A stretch of DNA of 33,699 bases from an uncultured Phycisphaerales bacterium (GTDB lineage Bacteria; Planctomycetota; Phycisphaerae; Phycisphaerales; UBA1924): positions 1 to 33,699 of the forward strand of contig CAIYWI010000004.1 in NCBI GenBank assembly GCA_903929885.1. Reading direction: 5' to 3'. Position numbers and translations under genes: made by a program. Under the pieces are notes generated by a model. The model saw only the letters and a list, made by a program, of their open reading frames with translations. It did not search any database and was not told where the DNA came from. Positions 25,501 through 33,189 of the stretch are shown piece by piece. The first letter of the stretch is position 1. Every line of letters starts with the position of its first letter.

Positions 25501-25583
25501 CCCAGCGCGATGGACTCGAGTTCCTGGGCGTCGGGGTGCGATGCCTCGTCGCTCGGCAGGGGTTTGTCGGGGATGTCCGCCAT
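22551..25583 (-). CDS. transmembrane Ser/Thr protein kinase with zinc-finger-like N-terminus and TPR-like C-terminus
   Basis: The 1010-residue product has three parts. Residues 30-50 contain HVGECPRC (His38, Cys42, Cys45), resembling the zinc-binding ZAS-type anti-sigma motif. Residues 85-365 are a Hanks kinase with EIHRGGQGVVF, VAIK (Lys115), HRDLKPGN (215-222), DFG (235-237) and GTPAYASPEQ. One membrane helix follows (about 385-404), then about 600 Ala-rich helical residues with tetratricopeptide-like periodicity (for example GRMYARLDQHSAALHQFQAGL). In topology the kinase would be cytoplasmic and the repeats periplasmic. Planctomycetes have many such kinases; ligand and targets are unknown. 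The gene lies 130 bp after the CoaE fusion on the same strand. Confidence 0.9.
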   Translation of the reverse strand: MADIPDKPLPSDEASHPDAQELESIALGRSVGEAALLHVGECPRCQAAIAEIEANNRFLSQMISAARSASTTTPSPLAQMPSIPGYELLGEIHRGGQGVVFRARQIATKREVAIKLPLAGSFLTAKAKIRFEREIELVAQMHHPNIVTVHDSGLTPDGRYFIVMELIDGVTLDRFIASGGEQSTVTGRRRVEFILRLFARIAGAVQHAHARGVIHRDLKPGNVLVDAQGQPHVVDFGLARRGEWSPENSPTLVDEFQGTPAYASPEQVGGDPRAIDVRTDIYSMGVMLYRALTGHWPYAVDGSLSDQIRNIKHALPPAPSRRVRHVDPDVDTVVLTALAKEPQRRYQSAAAFEADLAACLTGQPISARRAGVLYVVRKAAARHKAVTITAAAAVIALGASIYSWQMRRQAVVEIAEERARAQSAAASLSQRLLEQIAMAGGGAMQQGFARRVLDAAAADLDRGLVTDRPLTHASLRAQLGRMYARLDQHSAALHQFQAGLAAIELAKADPDDLRSRLRIDMVGAQRALGRFSDAAESARAAIDAADRQGEPGQTRAVLAHAELLAAAVQSGGTAESDAMRRAIDGARKDLESMSLASAPARAALLAELAKASLAIDEPALALRDAEAAMALATLSGDTLAAVNAGAVQARVHAMKGDFDACFRAVREQVGALSAERHAWAAKAIAVAAEMPADAVDDPALAPVLAQHADDLAGMLRAVVNDDRSRAASLLVAAARGSLQLRQATRAAELAGAGADILLNASGPGDPGRLEALRVAASGWAMAGIATQELASLRQAIDAARAAKRPEPRVEIDLWTRLSKAAESCGEREVAIDASTRAANLAALGGRSLTSLRLLFERAKLLERLGMIEPALDAYEGCLFVASRRGEWQSWAEIQLHVARLHESRGQLGCAVAPLLSGEAVLERLPALDPVMRHALSLGRVPVIAAMGSDEEVRRMLDDAVAGTMQTLGPASSVTRRVLELGIMWSESRGDRDLASAWWRMLRDGVATPRP

Positions 25584-25713
25584 GGCCGCTGGTCCGCCTG
25601 AGGATACGGGGAGCCCGCCCGCGCCGGCACCGCCCGCACTTCGTCGCTCGCGACCGAATCTTGCACCCCCGGGAGCCGCGCCGACGCACAGACTCGCGGG
25701 GCGAGTCGCCCGT

Positions 25714-26898
25714 TCATTTGGCGGCCCCGAGCGGGCGGAACCTTTCGCCCCGACCGTGACGAGCCGCCAGGTCGTCGAAGACGGCCTTGACCCGTTCGGC
25801 GAGCGTCTCGAGCGAGCCGTCGTTCACCACCGTCGCGTGGCACGCGGCCTTCTTGGCCTCGAGGGGCATCTGCGCCCGTTCGCGGCGCTGGAGTTCGGAG
25901 GCGTCCCAGCCGCGGCCCTGCACATGCTCGAGGCGTCGCTGCAGGGGCGTGTCGACGAAGAGAACGGCGTCGCACTCCTTGTCGCTCTGGGCCTCGAACA
26001 GCAGCGGCGCATCGATCACGACGCCACGCATGCCCTGCGAGCGGGCACGCTCGATCACTTCGCCCCGAAAGGCCTTGACGACCGGGTGCACGAGCGCCTC
26101 GAGGCGAGTGCGCTGCGCGGGATCGGAGAAGACGATCGAGGCGACGGCCTTGCGGTTCACCTTGCCGTCGTCGCCGATCACCGAGGGCCCCCACCATCGC
26201 ACCAGCTGCTCGCGGATCTCCGGGCGGTCGACGGCCGCCCTCGCGTCGCGGTCGGCGTCGACCACCAGACATCCAAGGCGTCCGAGGATGGCGGCCACCG
26301 CCGACTTGCCGGCGCCGATGCCTCCGACGAGGCCGATGACGATCGGCGAAGCCGCGGCCTGGCCGGGGACATCCTCGAGGAAGCCGGGCACGGGCCGTGC
26401 GGCATCAAGCGCCTGACGGATGGTCGAGACGACGCCTTCGGGATCTGCCACGCTGACCCACGCCACGTCGACGCGATGCGACCCCGCGCTGCTCACCAGC
26501 ACCGTGCCGAGCCCCAAGGAGCGTTCGCCCACGGTGCGATCGACGACGATCTGCTGGATGTTGCGGACGGGGAGGGTGCCGGACGTGCGGTGGAGGATCC
26601 CGCTTTCGAAGGTGATGTCGGCGGCGGTGAGTCGATAGCGCCTCGAGCGGCGGAGAAGCGCCTCTCGCCCCAAGACCCACGCGGCCCTGGCCGACAGCAG
26701 CCACGCGAGGATCTCGCACCCGGGAGCGATGTATTCGTCGAAAGGGGTGCCGACGGCGCCGGGCGAGAACCGCCCGCCGACGGCGTGAAAGCCCCAAGCC
26801 AGCCCGAGCGCGAAGAGCACGCCTTTCCAACTCCGCAGCAGCACGGACCGCCTCGCGGGGCGGATGTCGATGATGAACGGCGTGGGCGTGGCGTTCAT
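25714..26898 (-). CDS. coaE: membrane PH-like domain fused to dephospho-CoA kinase
   Basis: The 394-residue product joins two domains in one frame. Residues 1-165 contain two hydrophobic stretches (about 25-42 and 58-78) and then a bacterial PH-like (bPH2/DUF304) domain with YRLTAADITFESGILHR and LPVRNIQQIVVDRTV. Residues 185-394 are a dephospho-CoA kinase, which phosphorylates the 3'-OH in the last step of CoA synthesis. It has the P-loop GGIGAGKS (192-199), VVDADRDARAAV, a HP(VV)K region (LVHPVVKAFRGEV), VVIDAPLLFE and the lid with QRRLEHVQGRG. The fusion would tie CoA synthesis to the membrane. The start lies 6 bp after the hpt stop, so the two are co-transcribed. No frameshift or stop separates the domains. 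Confidence 0.9.
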   Translation of the reverse strand: MNATPTPFIIDIRPARRSVLLRSWKGVLFALGLAWGFHAVGGRFSPGAVGTPFDEYIAPGCEILAWLLSARAAWVLGREALLRRSRRYRLTAADITFESGILHRTSGTLPVRNIQQIVVDRTVGERSLGLGTVLVSSAGSHRVDVAWVSVADPEGVVSTIRQALDAARPVPGFLEDVPGQAAASPIVIGLVGGIGAGKSAVAAILGRLGCLVVDADRDARAAVDRPEIREQLVRWWGPSVIGDDGKVNRKAVASIVFSDPAQRTRLEALVHPVVKAFRGEVIERARSQGMRGVVIDAPLLFEAQSDKECDAVLFVDTPLQRRLEHVQGRGWDASELQRRERAQMPLEAKKAACHATVVNDGSLETLAERVKAVFDDLAARHGRGERFRPLGAAK

Positions 26899-26904
26899 GA
26901 CGGC

Positions 26905-27471
26905 TCAGCGGGCCTCGGGACGGAGGGTGACGATTTCGGGGTGGTTGCGGTAGAACCCGTCGTAGTCGAGTCCGTACCCCACGACGAACTCGTCGGGGAT
27001 GTCGAAGCCCACGTAGTCGGGACGGACGTCGATCCTGGCCTTTCCCGGCTTTCGGAGCAACACGCAGAGGCGGACGCTGGCGGGGCGTCGTTCTCGAACC
27101 AGCCGGCTCAGGACGTCGAGGGTCTGCCCGCTGTCGAGGATGTCGTCGATGATGACCACGTGCTTGCCTTCGAGGTCGGCGGGCAGCTCGCCGCGGATCG
27201 ACACGCCCTTGCTCTCGACGCTCTTGCCGGGATAGCTCGAGACGGCGACCAACCCCAGACTGAGCTTGTGAGGCAGGTGACGGATGAGGTCGGCGACGAA
27301 GACGATCGAACCGGTCAGCACGGGCATGAGCACGATGCGGCCGTCGCGTTCCGCCTCCGGCAGATGGGCGGTGTCGCGGGCGAAGTCGGCGGACATCGCC
27401 GCCGCGATCTCGCGCACGCGCGTCGCGATCCGCTCGCGGTCGATCAGCACCCTCTCGATGTCTCGGAGCAT
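26905..27471 (-). CDS. hpt: hypoxanthine phosphoribosyltransferase
   Basis: The 188-residue product is a type I phosphoribosyltransferase that makes IMP or GMP from purine base and PRPP. The PRPP loop VVIIDDILDSGQTL (about 113-126) is intact, VLTGSIVFVADLIRHL (52-67) forms the first substrate loop, and RPDYVGFDIPDEFVVGYGLD (about 153-172) is the conserved purine-binding end. Length matches bacterial Hpt (about 180). ATG 27471 fits; the frame above it overlaps the dehydrogenase gene. The gene sits between the dehydrogenase (25 bp upstream) and the CoaE fusion (6 bp downstream), all on the minus strand. Confidence 0.95.
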   Translation of the reverse strand: MLRDIERVLIDRERIATRVREIAAAMSADFARDTAHLPEAERDGRIVLMPVLTGSIVFVADLIRHLPHKLSLGLVAVSSYPGKSVESKGVSIRGELPADLEGKHVVIIDDILDSGQTLDVLSRLVRERRPASVRLCVLLRKPGKARIDVRPDYVGFDIPDEFVVGYGLDYDGFYRNHPEIVTLRPEAR

Positions 27472-27496
27472 GGTGGACAGAGCGTAGGGGGGGCCG

Positions 27497-28954
27497 TCAC
27501 CAACCCGGGTGATTCTGCACGCAGACGGGGCGGCACCATCGCTCGATCGCCATCGCCCCCACCGCCGTCGTGTGGGGCTGGTTCGTCGCCGGGTAGGGTC
27601 CGCCGTGCACCATCGCCGGCGAGACCTCCACCCCGGTCGGCACGCCGTTATGCACGAGGCGTCCCACGCGACGCAGGAGGGCGCGTTCGAGGCGACGGCC
27701 GTCGGCTTCGTCCCCGCAAGCGTGGAAGATGGACGCCGCCAGACTGCCCGGCAGCGAGCCGGCGGCACCCAGCATGGCCTCGACTCCATCGCAGGCCACG
27801 ATGATCGTGGAGGGTCCGAAGCACTCGTCGCGGAGCGTCGGATGTGAAGCGAAGGTCGCAAGGTCGGTGCGCAGCAGGAGCACGGGCTGGAGGAATCCGT
27901 CGCCAACGCCCTCACGGCCCGAGGCCATCACCTCGACGCCACCCACCGCGCGACATGCCTCGATGCGCCCGCGGAAGGCCTGTCGCATGCCCTGCGAGAG
28001 CATGGGCTGTGCCGCCGACTCGGCGACCATCGCGGCGAATCGCTCGACGAGCGTGCTCGACGAGCCGGCCGGAACGAAGACCAGGCCCGGGCACGTGCAC
28101 ATCTGCCCGCAGCTGTTGCTCACGCTGGCGAAGAGTCGTTCGGCGATGGTCGCGCCGTCCGTCGCGGCGGCACACGGCAGGACGAAGACGGGATTGACGC
28201 TTCCCATTTCGGCGAAGACGGGAATCGGCTCGGGCCGGGCCTGTGCCATGCGGTGCAGGGCCATGCCGCCGCCGTGCGAACCGGTGAAGCCGGCGGCGCG
28301 GATGGCCGGGTGGGCGACCAGTTCCGCCCCCACGGCGTGATCACGGTCGCCCCCGGCGGGCAGCAGCGTGAACATGCCGGGATGCGCCCCCACCTTGGTC
28401 ACCGCCTCGTCGACGACCCGTGCGACCAACGCGCCGGTGGCGGGATGCAGCGCATGACCCTTGACCACGACGGGGCAGCCCGCGGCCAGCGCGGACGCGG
28501 TGTCGCCGCCGGCGGTGGAATACGCCAGCGGGAAGTTGCTGGCGCCGAAGACCGCCGCGGGCCCCAACGGCAGCAGGAAACGGCGGAGGGACGGCTTGGG
28601 AAGCGGCGTTCGGTTCGGCTGGGCGGGGTCGACGAACTCGCGTCGCCACGAGCCCGACTCGGCGAGATCGGCGAACATGCGGAGCGTGAAGACGGTGCGA
28701 TCTCGCTCGCCGGCGAGCCGGGGAATCGAAAGTCCGGTTTCGGACGAGGCCGTCTGAAGGAGCCGATCGCCAAGTTCGAGGATGCCCGAGGCGGCCTCGC
28801 GAAGCAGCGCGGCCCGGCAGGTGTCATCGGCGCCGTGATCAAAGGCCGCGGCGGCACGACGGCAGGCCGCGTCGACTTGCTCGGGCGTGGCCGCGAGGAA
28901 GGGCTGCTCGAGCGGACGCCCCGTGGCGGGTGAGGTGGCGGTGAAGGTCGACAT
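27497..28954 (-). CDS. NADP-type aldehyde dehydrogenase, alpha-ketoglutaric semialdehyde dehydrogenase-like
   Basis: The 485-residue product resembles 2,5-dioxopentanoate (alpha-ketoglutaric semialdehyde) dehydrogenase, which ends pentose, hexarate and hydroxyproline breakdown at 2-oxoglutarate. Features are GPAAVFGASNFPLAYSTAGG, VVVKGHALHP, FTGSHGGGMAL, the Glu in FAEMGSVNPVFVLP, and the nucleophile Cys in NSCGQMCTCPGLVFVP. The MGSxNP and GQxCTxPG variants are typical of this subfamily and not of general aldehyde dehydrogenases. No sugar-acid dehydratase is nearby, so the upstream pathway is unknown. ATG 28954 lies 50 bp from the divergent sctJ start, and the two must share a short promoter region. 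hpt follows 25 bp downstream. Confidence 0.9.
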   Translation of the reverse strand: MSTFTATSPATGRPLEQPFLAATPEQVDAACRRAAAAFDHGADDTCRAALLREAASGILELGDRLLQTASSETGLSIPRLAGERDRTVFTLRMFADLAESGSWRREFVDPAQPNRTPLPKPSLRRFLLPLGPAAVFGASNFPLAYSTAGGDTASALAAGCPVVVKGHALHPATGALVARVVDEAVTKVGAHPGMFTLLPAGGDRDHAVGAELVAHPAIRAAGFTGSHGGGMALHRMAQARPEPIPVFAEMGSVNPVFVLPCAAATDGATIAERLFASVSNSCGQMCTCPGLVFVPAGSSSTLVERFAAMVAESAAQPMLSQGMRQAFRGRIEACRAVGGVEVMASGREGVGDGFLQPVLLLRTDLATFASHPTLRDECFGPSTIIVACDGVEAMLGAAGSLPGSLAASIFHACGDEADGRRLERALLRRVGRLVHNGVPTGVEVSPAMVHGGPYPATNQPHTTAVGAMAIERWCRPVCVQNHPGW

Positions 28955-29004
28955 GGCTCGTGCGGTGCTCCCGGGAGGGTGGTCGGCGCGGGTCGTGCTA
29001 ATGT

Positions 29005-29832
29005 ATGTGGTCGATGGGACGAACGGACCACAACCGCTCGAGACCGGCCGCGTGGGCGTGCGTGGCGGCGGCATGCTGGCTGACGGCCGCGTGCGGGCGC
29101 GAGGAGTCTCGCGAGGTGATCGCGACGACGGCCACCCAGCGCGAGGCCATCGAGATCGCCGCCGCACTCGAGCAGAGCGACGTGCCCCGCGTGCAAATGA
29201 ACGTTCGTCGTGCAGGCGGGCGCGACCTGCACGAGGTGTCCGCGCCGACGATCGCTGCTTCCGTCTCGCGACTGGCGCTCGCCGAGTTGGGTCTGCCTCG
29301 GCCGCGACCCGAAGTCGCGAGCGACGAATCCGCCTTCTTCCCGACGCGGGCGGACGAGGCGGCACGCGAGCGGCGGCGACGGGCCGCGGCCTTGGAGCGA
29401 GCGCTCGAACTGCTCGATGGCGTGTCGGTCGCGAGCGTGGTGGTCGCGGAGCAGCCCTCGAAGGATGCCGCCGGCCGGGAGACCCCGCCGCCGCGACTGC
29501 TGGTGACGATCCGCACCGCGGGGATCGCCGGCACGCCCGAGGAGACGGCGCTGCGGGATCGCGCGATGCTCGCGGTGCGGGCGGCCTTTCCGGATGTGAA
29601 CCCGACGGCGGATGCGACGGTGCTGGTGTCGGGCGGCGCGGGACGGCTGCAGTCCGCGGCGGCCAAGGCCGCGATGGCGCAGGCGGCCTCGACGGACGAT
29701 CGCCAAGGTCGCGACCTGTCGGGCCTCTCGACCTTCGATCGAGCGCTGATGGCCGTGACCGTGGCGGCGATGCTCGCGCTCGCGTGGCTTCAGTGGCGCG
29801 GGTTCCGCCGCAACGCGGGAGGCAACGCGTGA
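29005..29832 (+). CDS. sctJ: type III secretion inner-membrane ring lipoprotein SctJ
   Basis: The 275-residue product matches the YscJ/PrgK family, which forms the inner-membrane ring of non-flagellar type III secretion. It starts with a hydrophobic signal ending in LTAAC (about 26-30), a weak lipobox. Two ring-building domains follow: residues 38-95 with the conserved GLPRPRPE, and 110-215 with FFPTRADEAARER, ELLDGVSVASVVVAE and PPRLLVTIRTAG. One C-terminal membrane helix (about 249-266) precedes a basic tail. The flagellar relative FliF is about twice as long, which argues for the non-flagellar branch. The start may be ATG 29014. Its stop overlaps the next GTG (29829-29832). Confidence 0.88.
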   Translation: MWSMGRTDHNRSRPAAWACVAAACWLTAACGREESREVIATTATQREAIEIAAALEQSDVPRVQMNVRRAGGRDLHEVSAPTIAASVSRLALAELGLPRPRPEVASDESAFFPTRADEAARERRRRAAALERALELLDGVSVASVVVAEQPSKDAAGRETPPPRLLVTIRTAGIAGTPEETALRDRAMLAVRAAFPDVNPTADATVLVSGGAGRLQSAAAKAAMAQAASTDDRQGRDLSGLSTFDRALMAVTVAAMLALAWLQWRGFRRNAGGNA

Positions 29833-30524
29833 CCGCGAGCGCCTTGCCGACCAAACGCCCTCGGGAGACGGTCGCGGCGATCGACGCGATGCGAGCGATC
29901 GCGGCCGGCGGCTCATCGGATGCCGCCCTGCTGCTGCGGGCGTTGCTGGGGGCCGCTCCGGGCCGCGAGGCGGGAGTCGATCGCTTCCTGTCGATGCGTC
30001 GAGCGTCGTGCCTTCGTCGCGTGCGGGAGGCGCTCGACACCGTGCCCGCGTTCTGGGCCACGCTGCTGGCGGACGCGACGGGAGCGACGATCGAGGGCGT
30101 GATCGGGCGGGCGGGGCTTGTCGCGTGCGGCGAGGCGTGTCGTCACGAGGGTCGGCCGCACGCCGCGTTGATGCTGGCGTTGGGCGCCGAGGGGGTGGCT
30201 GCCTCGCAGCTTGCGGCGGAAGCTGCGGCATGGCCGGCTCGCGCGGGACGGGTGCTGGCCTCGCTGACGCTCGACCTGGCGAGGCCGCTGGCCGACTCGG
30301 GCCTTCGCGGCGAGGGGCTGGTGCGAGGGGTGGGCATGAGTCTGCTGGCGTCCGCGTGGCGACGACTCGACCCGCGTCATGCGCCGTCGCTGGCGGCGGG
30401 CTCGCTGACGAACCTCCCGCGGCATCTCGAGGCGTGCGCCGTCTTCAAGCGTCATCTGCCCGACGACGAGTGGGCATGCCTGAAGCGATTGATGGCCGGC
30501 GCGAGCGCGGAGGTGGCGTCATGA
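29829..30524 (+). CDS. uncharacterised protein in SctK position of type III secretion operon
   Basis: The 231-residue product starts at a GTG that overlaps the sctJ stop (GTGA) and ends overlapping the sctL ATG (ATGA), so it is translationally coupled on both sides. It is Ala/Arg/Leu-rich, with no signal peptide or membrane helix; the C-terminal end NLPRHLEACAVFKRHLPDDEW is its least generic part. The gene order sctJ-X-sctL is that of yscJ-yscK-yscL, and SctK proteins (sorting-platform adaptors) are poorly conserved and about 200 residues long, so SctK is a good guess from position and size. I see no sequence motif that proves it. Confidence 0.6.
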   Translation: MTASALPTKRPRETVAAIDAMRAIAAGGSSDAALLLRALLGAAPGREAGVDRFLSMRRASCLRRVREALDTVPAFWATLLADATGATIEGVIGRAGLVACGEACRHEGRPHAALMLALGAEGVAASQLAAEAAAWPARAGRVLASLTLDLARPLADSGLRGEGLVRGVGMSLLASAWRRLDPRHAPSLAAGSLTNLPRHLEACAVFKRHLPDDEWACLKRLMAGASAEVAS

Positions 30525-31174
30525 GCGCCGGTCGCATCGCTCGCGTCGTGCGACGCCCGTCGGAGGAGGAGCTCCAGCCGCTCTTTTCGCTGACGCGTGT
30601 GGCGCGTCGCGCCGAGCAGGAATCGGAACGTCTCAGGCAGGAAGCCGCCGAGACGCTCGCGCGGGCGGGTCGCGAGGCCGACGCCATTCGCGCAAGGGCG
30701 CACGAGGACGCCGCGGCTTCGATCGCGGCCGCGACGAGGGAGGCGACCTCGCGACTGGGCGCGTTGCTGGCCGCCATCGAGCAGGCCGAGACGACGCAGC
30801 GGCAGGAGCGAGAGGCCGCGAGCATCGCGATGGCCGTGCGGATCGCCGGGTCGATCCTGCGAGCCGAACTGACGGCGGACCCGCGGCGCGTCGCGGAACT
30901 CGCGGCGCAGGCCTTGGCGCACGTGCGACGCGAGACGACCGTGGCCATCGAGTTGCATCCCGAGGATGCGGCGATCGTGCGCCTCGCGCTGGAGCAGGTG
31001 GTCGCGGCGGCCCGCTTCGAGGGCCGACTGAAGGTGGTGGATCGCGCCACGCTCCCGCGAGGCAGCGTGCGACTGCACGCGGTGGACGGCGTGCGCGACG
31101 GTTCGCTTGAAATGCGTCTGGCGGAACTCGAGCGACGACTGCTCGAGGGCCTGCCACGGGGCCCGCGGGCGTGA
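30521..31174 (+). CDS. sctL: type III secretion stator protein SctL (FliH/YscL family)
   Basis: The 217-residue product has the stator architecture: a short N-terminal peptide, a long charged coiled coil (about 28-100, rich in Glu, Arg, Gln and Ala: ARRAEQESERLRQEAAETLA), and a C-terminal globular domain (about 105-205) resembling the ATP synthase delta subunit, with AMAVRIAGSILRAELTADPR and VAIELHPEDAAIV. SctL dimers hold and regulate the ATPase, and sctN follows 28 bp downstream. The late motif PRGSVRLHAVDGVRDGSLEMRLAELE fits the FliH/YscL C-terminus (VEx(A)DGxxDAS...). The start ATG overlaps the upstream stop. Confidence 0.85.
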   Translation: MSAGRIARVVRRPSEEELQPLFSLTRVARRAEQESERLRQEAAETLARAGREADAIRARAHEDAAASIAAATREATSRLGALLAAIEQAETTQRQEREAASIAMAVRIAGSILRAELTADPRRVAELAAQALAHVRRETTVAIELHPEDAAIVRLALEQVVAAARFEGRLKVVDRATLPRGSVRLHAVDGVRDGSLEMRLAELERRLLEGLPRGPRA

Positions 31175-31202
31175 GGTGGATGGTGTCGACGGCGAGGCGA
31201 GC

Positions 31203-32540
31203 ATGAACGACGAACCGAGGTCCATTCCGCCCGTGACGCTGCCTCGCGAGATCGAGGAGCGTCTGGCCCGCTTCGACGGCGTGGCGAGGGTGGGTCGCGT
31301 GATCGCGGTGACGGGCACGGTGATTCGCGCCGAGTTGCCCGAGGGTCGCATCGGCGAGATCTGCCGCGTGAAGCGACCCGGGCAGGCGGACCTCGACGTC
31401 GAGGTGGTGGGCTTCGACCGCGAGGGCGTGATCCTGATGTCGCTGGGGGCCCTGGAGAGCGTGGAGGCGGGTGCGGCGGTGACGCCCGCGGGCCGCGTGC
31501 TCCTGACGCCGTGCGGACCGGAGGTGCGCGGGCGGGTGCTCGATGCGCTGGGGAGGCCGATCGACTCGAAGGGATCGTTGGGCATCGAGGAGCGGGGTCC
31601 GTTGACCGCGCCGCCCCCGCCGCCGCTCACGCGAGCGAGGATCCGCGAGCCCTTGGTGACGGGCGTGCGTGCGTTGGACGCGTGCCTGACGATCGGTCGG
31701 GGGCAGCGGGTGGGCATCTTCGCGCCGCCGGGGGTGGGCAAGAGCAGCCTGCTGTCGATGATCGCGCGGAACGTGCAGGCGGACTTGATCGTGCTGGCCC
31801 TGGTGGGCGAGCGCGGGCGCGAGGTGGCGGGATTCATCGAGGACGATCTCTCGGAGGAGGGGCTCGAGCGGGCAGCGGTGGTGGTGTCGACCTCGGACCA
31901 ACCCGCATTGTTGCGGCTGCGGGCGGCGCACACCGCGCTGGCCATCGCGGAGGCGGCCAGAAGCCGCGGCGAGCACGTGGTGCTGCTGATGGACTCTGTG
32001 ACGCGGTTCGCGAGGGCCCTTCGCGAAGTGGGTTTGGCGGCGGGCGAGCCGCCGGGCAGGCAGGGGTTCCCCGCGTCGGTTTTCGCGGAACTGCCCCGGA
32101 TGTTCGAGCGGGCGGGCACCGCCGAGTCGGGATCGATCACCGGGTTCTACACGGTGCTGACGCCCGCGGACGACTTCGAGGACCCTGTGGCGGAGGAGAC
32201 GATGGGCCTGCTCGACGGGCACGTGATCCTCTCGCGCGAGTTGGCGTCGCGGGGCCTGTACCCGGCGATCGATATCGTCAGGAGCAAGAGCCGCGTGATG
32301 CGCGAGGTGGCCTCGCCCCAGCACCTGGCGGCGGCGACCAAGGCGGTACGGCTGGTGGCGGCCCATCAACGCAACTACGACAAGATCAGCTGCAACGCCT
32401 ACGAGCCCGGGAGCGATCCGACGGTCGACGAGGCCATCGCCCGCATCGGCGCCATCGAGGCGTTCCTCGCGCAGACGCGCCACGACGTGAGCCCCTTCGA
32501 GGCCAGCGTGGCCGGGTTGCGGCACGCGACAGGGGCTTGA
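31203..32540 (+). CDS. sctN: type III secretion ATPase SctN
   Basis: The 445-residue product is a hexameric F1-beta-like ATPase that strips chaperones and energises export. It has the N-terminal beta barrel (about 25-95), PxGRVLDALGRPID (106-121 region), the Walker A GIFAPPGVGKSS (171-182), LVGERGREV, Walker B HVVLLMDSVTRFARALREVG, and the C-terminal block DIVRSKSRVM with a helical tail. FliI of flagella is close in sequence; the SctJ lipoprotein and SctL next door favour the non-flagellar version. ATG 31203 has GGCGAGGCGAGC upstream. A purine-rich GGAGGAAC directly follows the stop, yet no convincing gene begins there. Confidence 0.93.
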   Translation: MNDEPRSIPPVTLPREIEERLARFDGVARVGRVIAVTGTVIRAELPEGRIGEICRVKRPGQADLDVEVVGFDREGVILMSLGALESVEAGAAVTPAGRVLLTPCGPEVRGRVLDALGRPIDSKGSLGIEERGPLTAPPPPPLTRARIREPLVTGVRALDACLTIGRGQRVGIFAPPGVGKSSLLSMIARNVQADLIVLALVGERGREVAGFIEDDLSEEGLERAAVVVSTSDQPALLRLRAAHTALAIAEAARSRGEHVVLLMDSVTRFARALREVGLAAGEPPGRQGFPASVFAELPRMFERAGTAESGSITGFYTVLTPADDFEDPVAEETMGLLDGHVILSRELASRGLYPAIDIVRSKSRVMREVASPQHLAAATKAVRLVAAHQRNYDKISCNAYEPGSDPTVDEAIARIGAIEAFLAQTRHDVSPFEASVAGLRHATGA

Positions 32541-33189
32541 GGAGGAACGGCGAACTGCGTCCATGAGCGGGCGGCGTTCGGGACTCGCGGCAGTCGGCCG
32601 CCTCCTCTTCGGCTGGACGATCAGTGCCCGATCGGTGGAAATCGGCAGTGATTCGCGGCACTCCCGGCCGGCATGCGCACTGATGAGATTGAGACGAGAG
32701 AACGCACCGCTCGCGGTCGCGGACCGGTCGAACAGGCTCGCGAGTCGCGAAAGTCGTACGCGCCGACTCGTCCCCTGAGCGACCGGTCCGCAGCCGCGGT
32801 GCGTCAAACACCGCGGGTCCGGCGTCCGCTCGCGAGATGCCCCGCTGTCGCACGCGTGCACGGCAGAGGCGATGAGCCGGCGAGCCCGAAAACCGGAAGC
32901 ACCGTGCACGGGAAGACAGGGCCGGCGATTCGCGAAAATCGGCGATCCGGGCGGCACACGACGACGGATTGCGGACTGTAACGGATGCGGACGCCTCGAG
33001 ACCGCGGGATCGCGGCTGACATCGGGCGTCCTGCGCGGTTTCCAGCGAATCCGCAAAGTCGCGAACCCGCGGGCGAAGACGATTGACCGTCGCCGCCCAC
33101 CATCCGGACCGGCTCGACGTGAGCCCACCGGGTTCGTTCGTACGAGCCCGAATCGAAGCGATCGTCATGCACCTGAAGGAGAACACGCG
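32541..33189. other. 649-bp region with no convincing gene
   Basis: Open frames here (for example 32563-32778 and 32673-32981) are short and Arg/Ser/Thr-rich without domain character. GAGGAGGAAC at the sctN stop looks like a Shine-Dalgarno, but no usual start codon follows at normal spacing. TTGACC at 33084-33089 could be a -35 box for the next gene, without a clear -10. An untranslated leader or decayed coding sequence are possible. Confidence 0.45.

Noticed and set aside
22785-25601. 938-codon plus-strand frame opposite the large kinase gene
   Set aside because: Antisense to intact kinase motifs; reads as Arg/Gly/His-rich sequence.
32563-32778. 71-codon frame after sctN as a possible sctO
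   Set aside because: The purine-rich ribosome-binding-like sequence is too far from the ATG, and there is no coiled coil or SctO-like composition.
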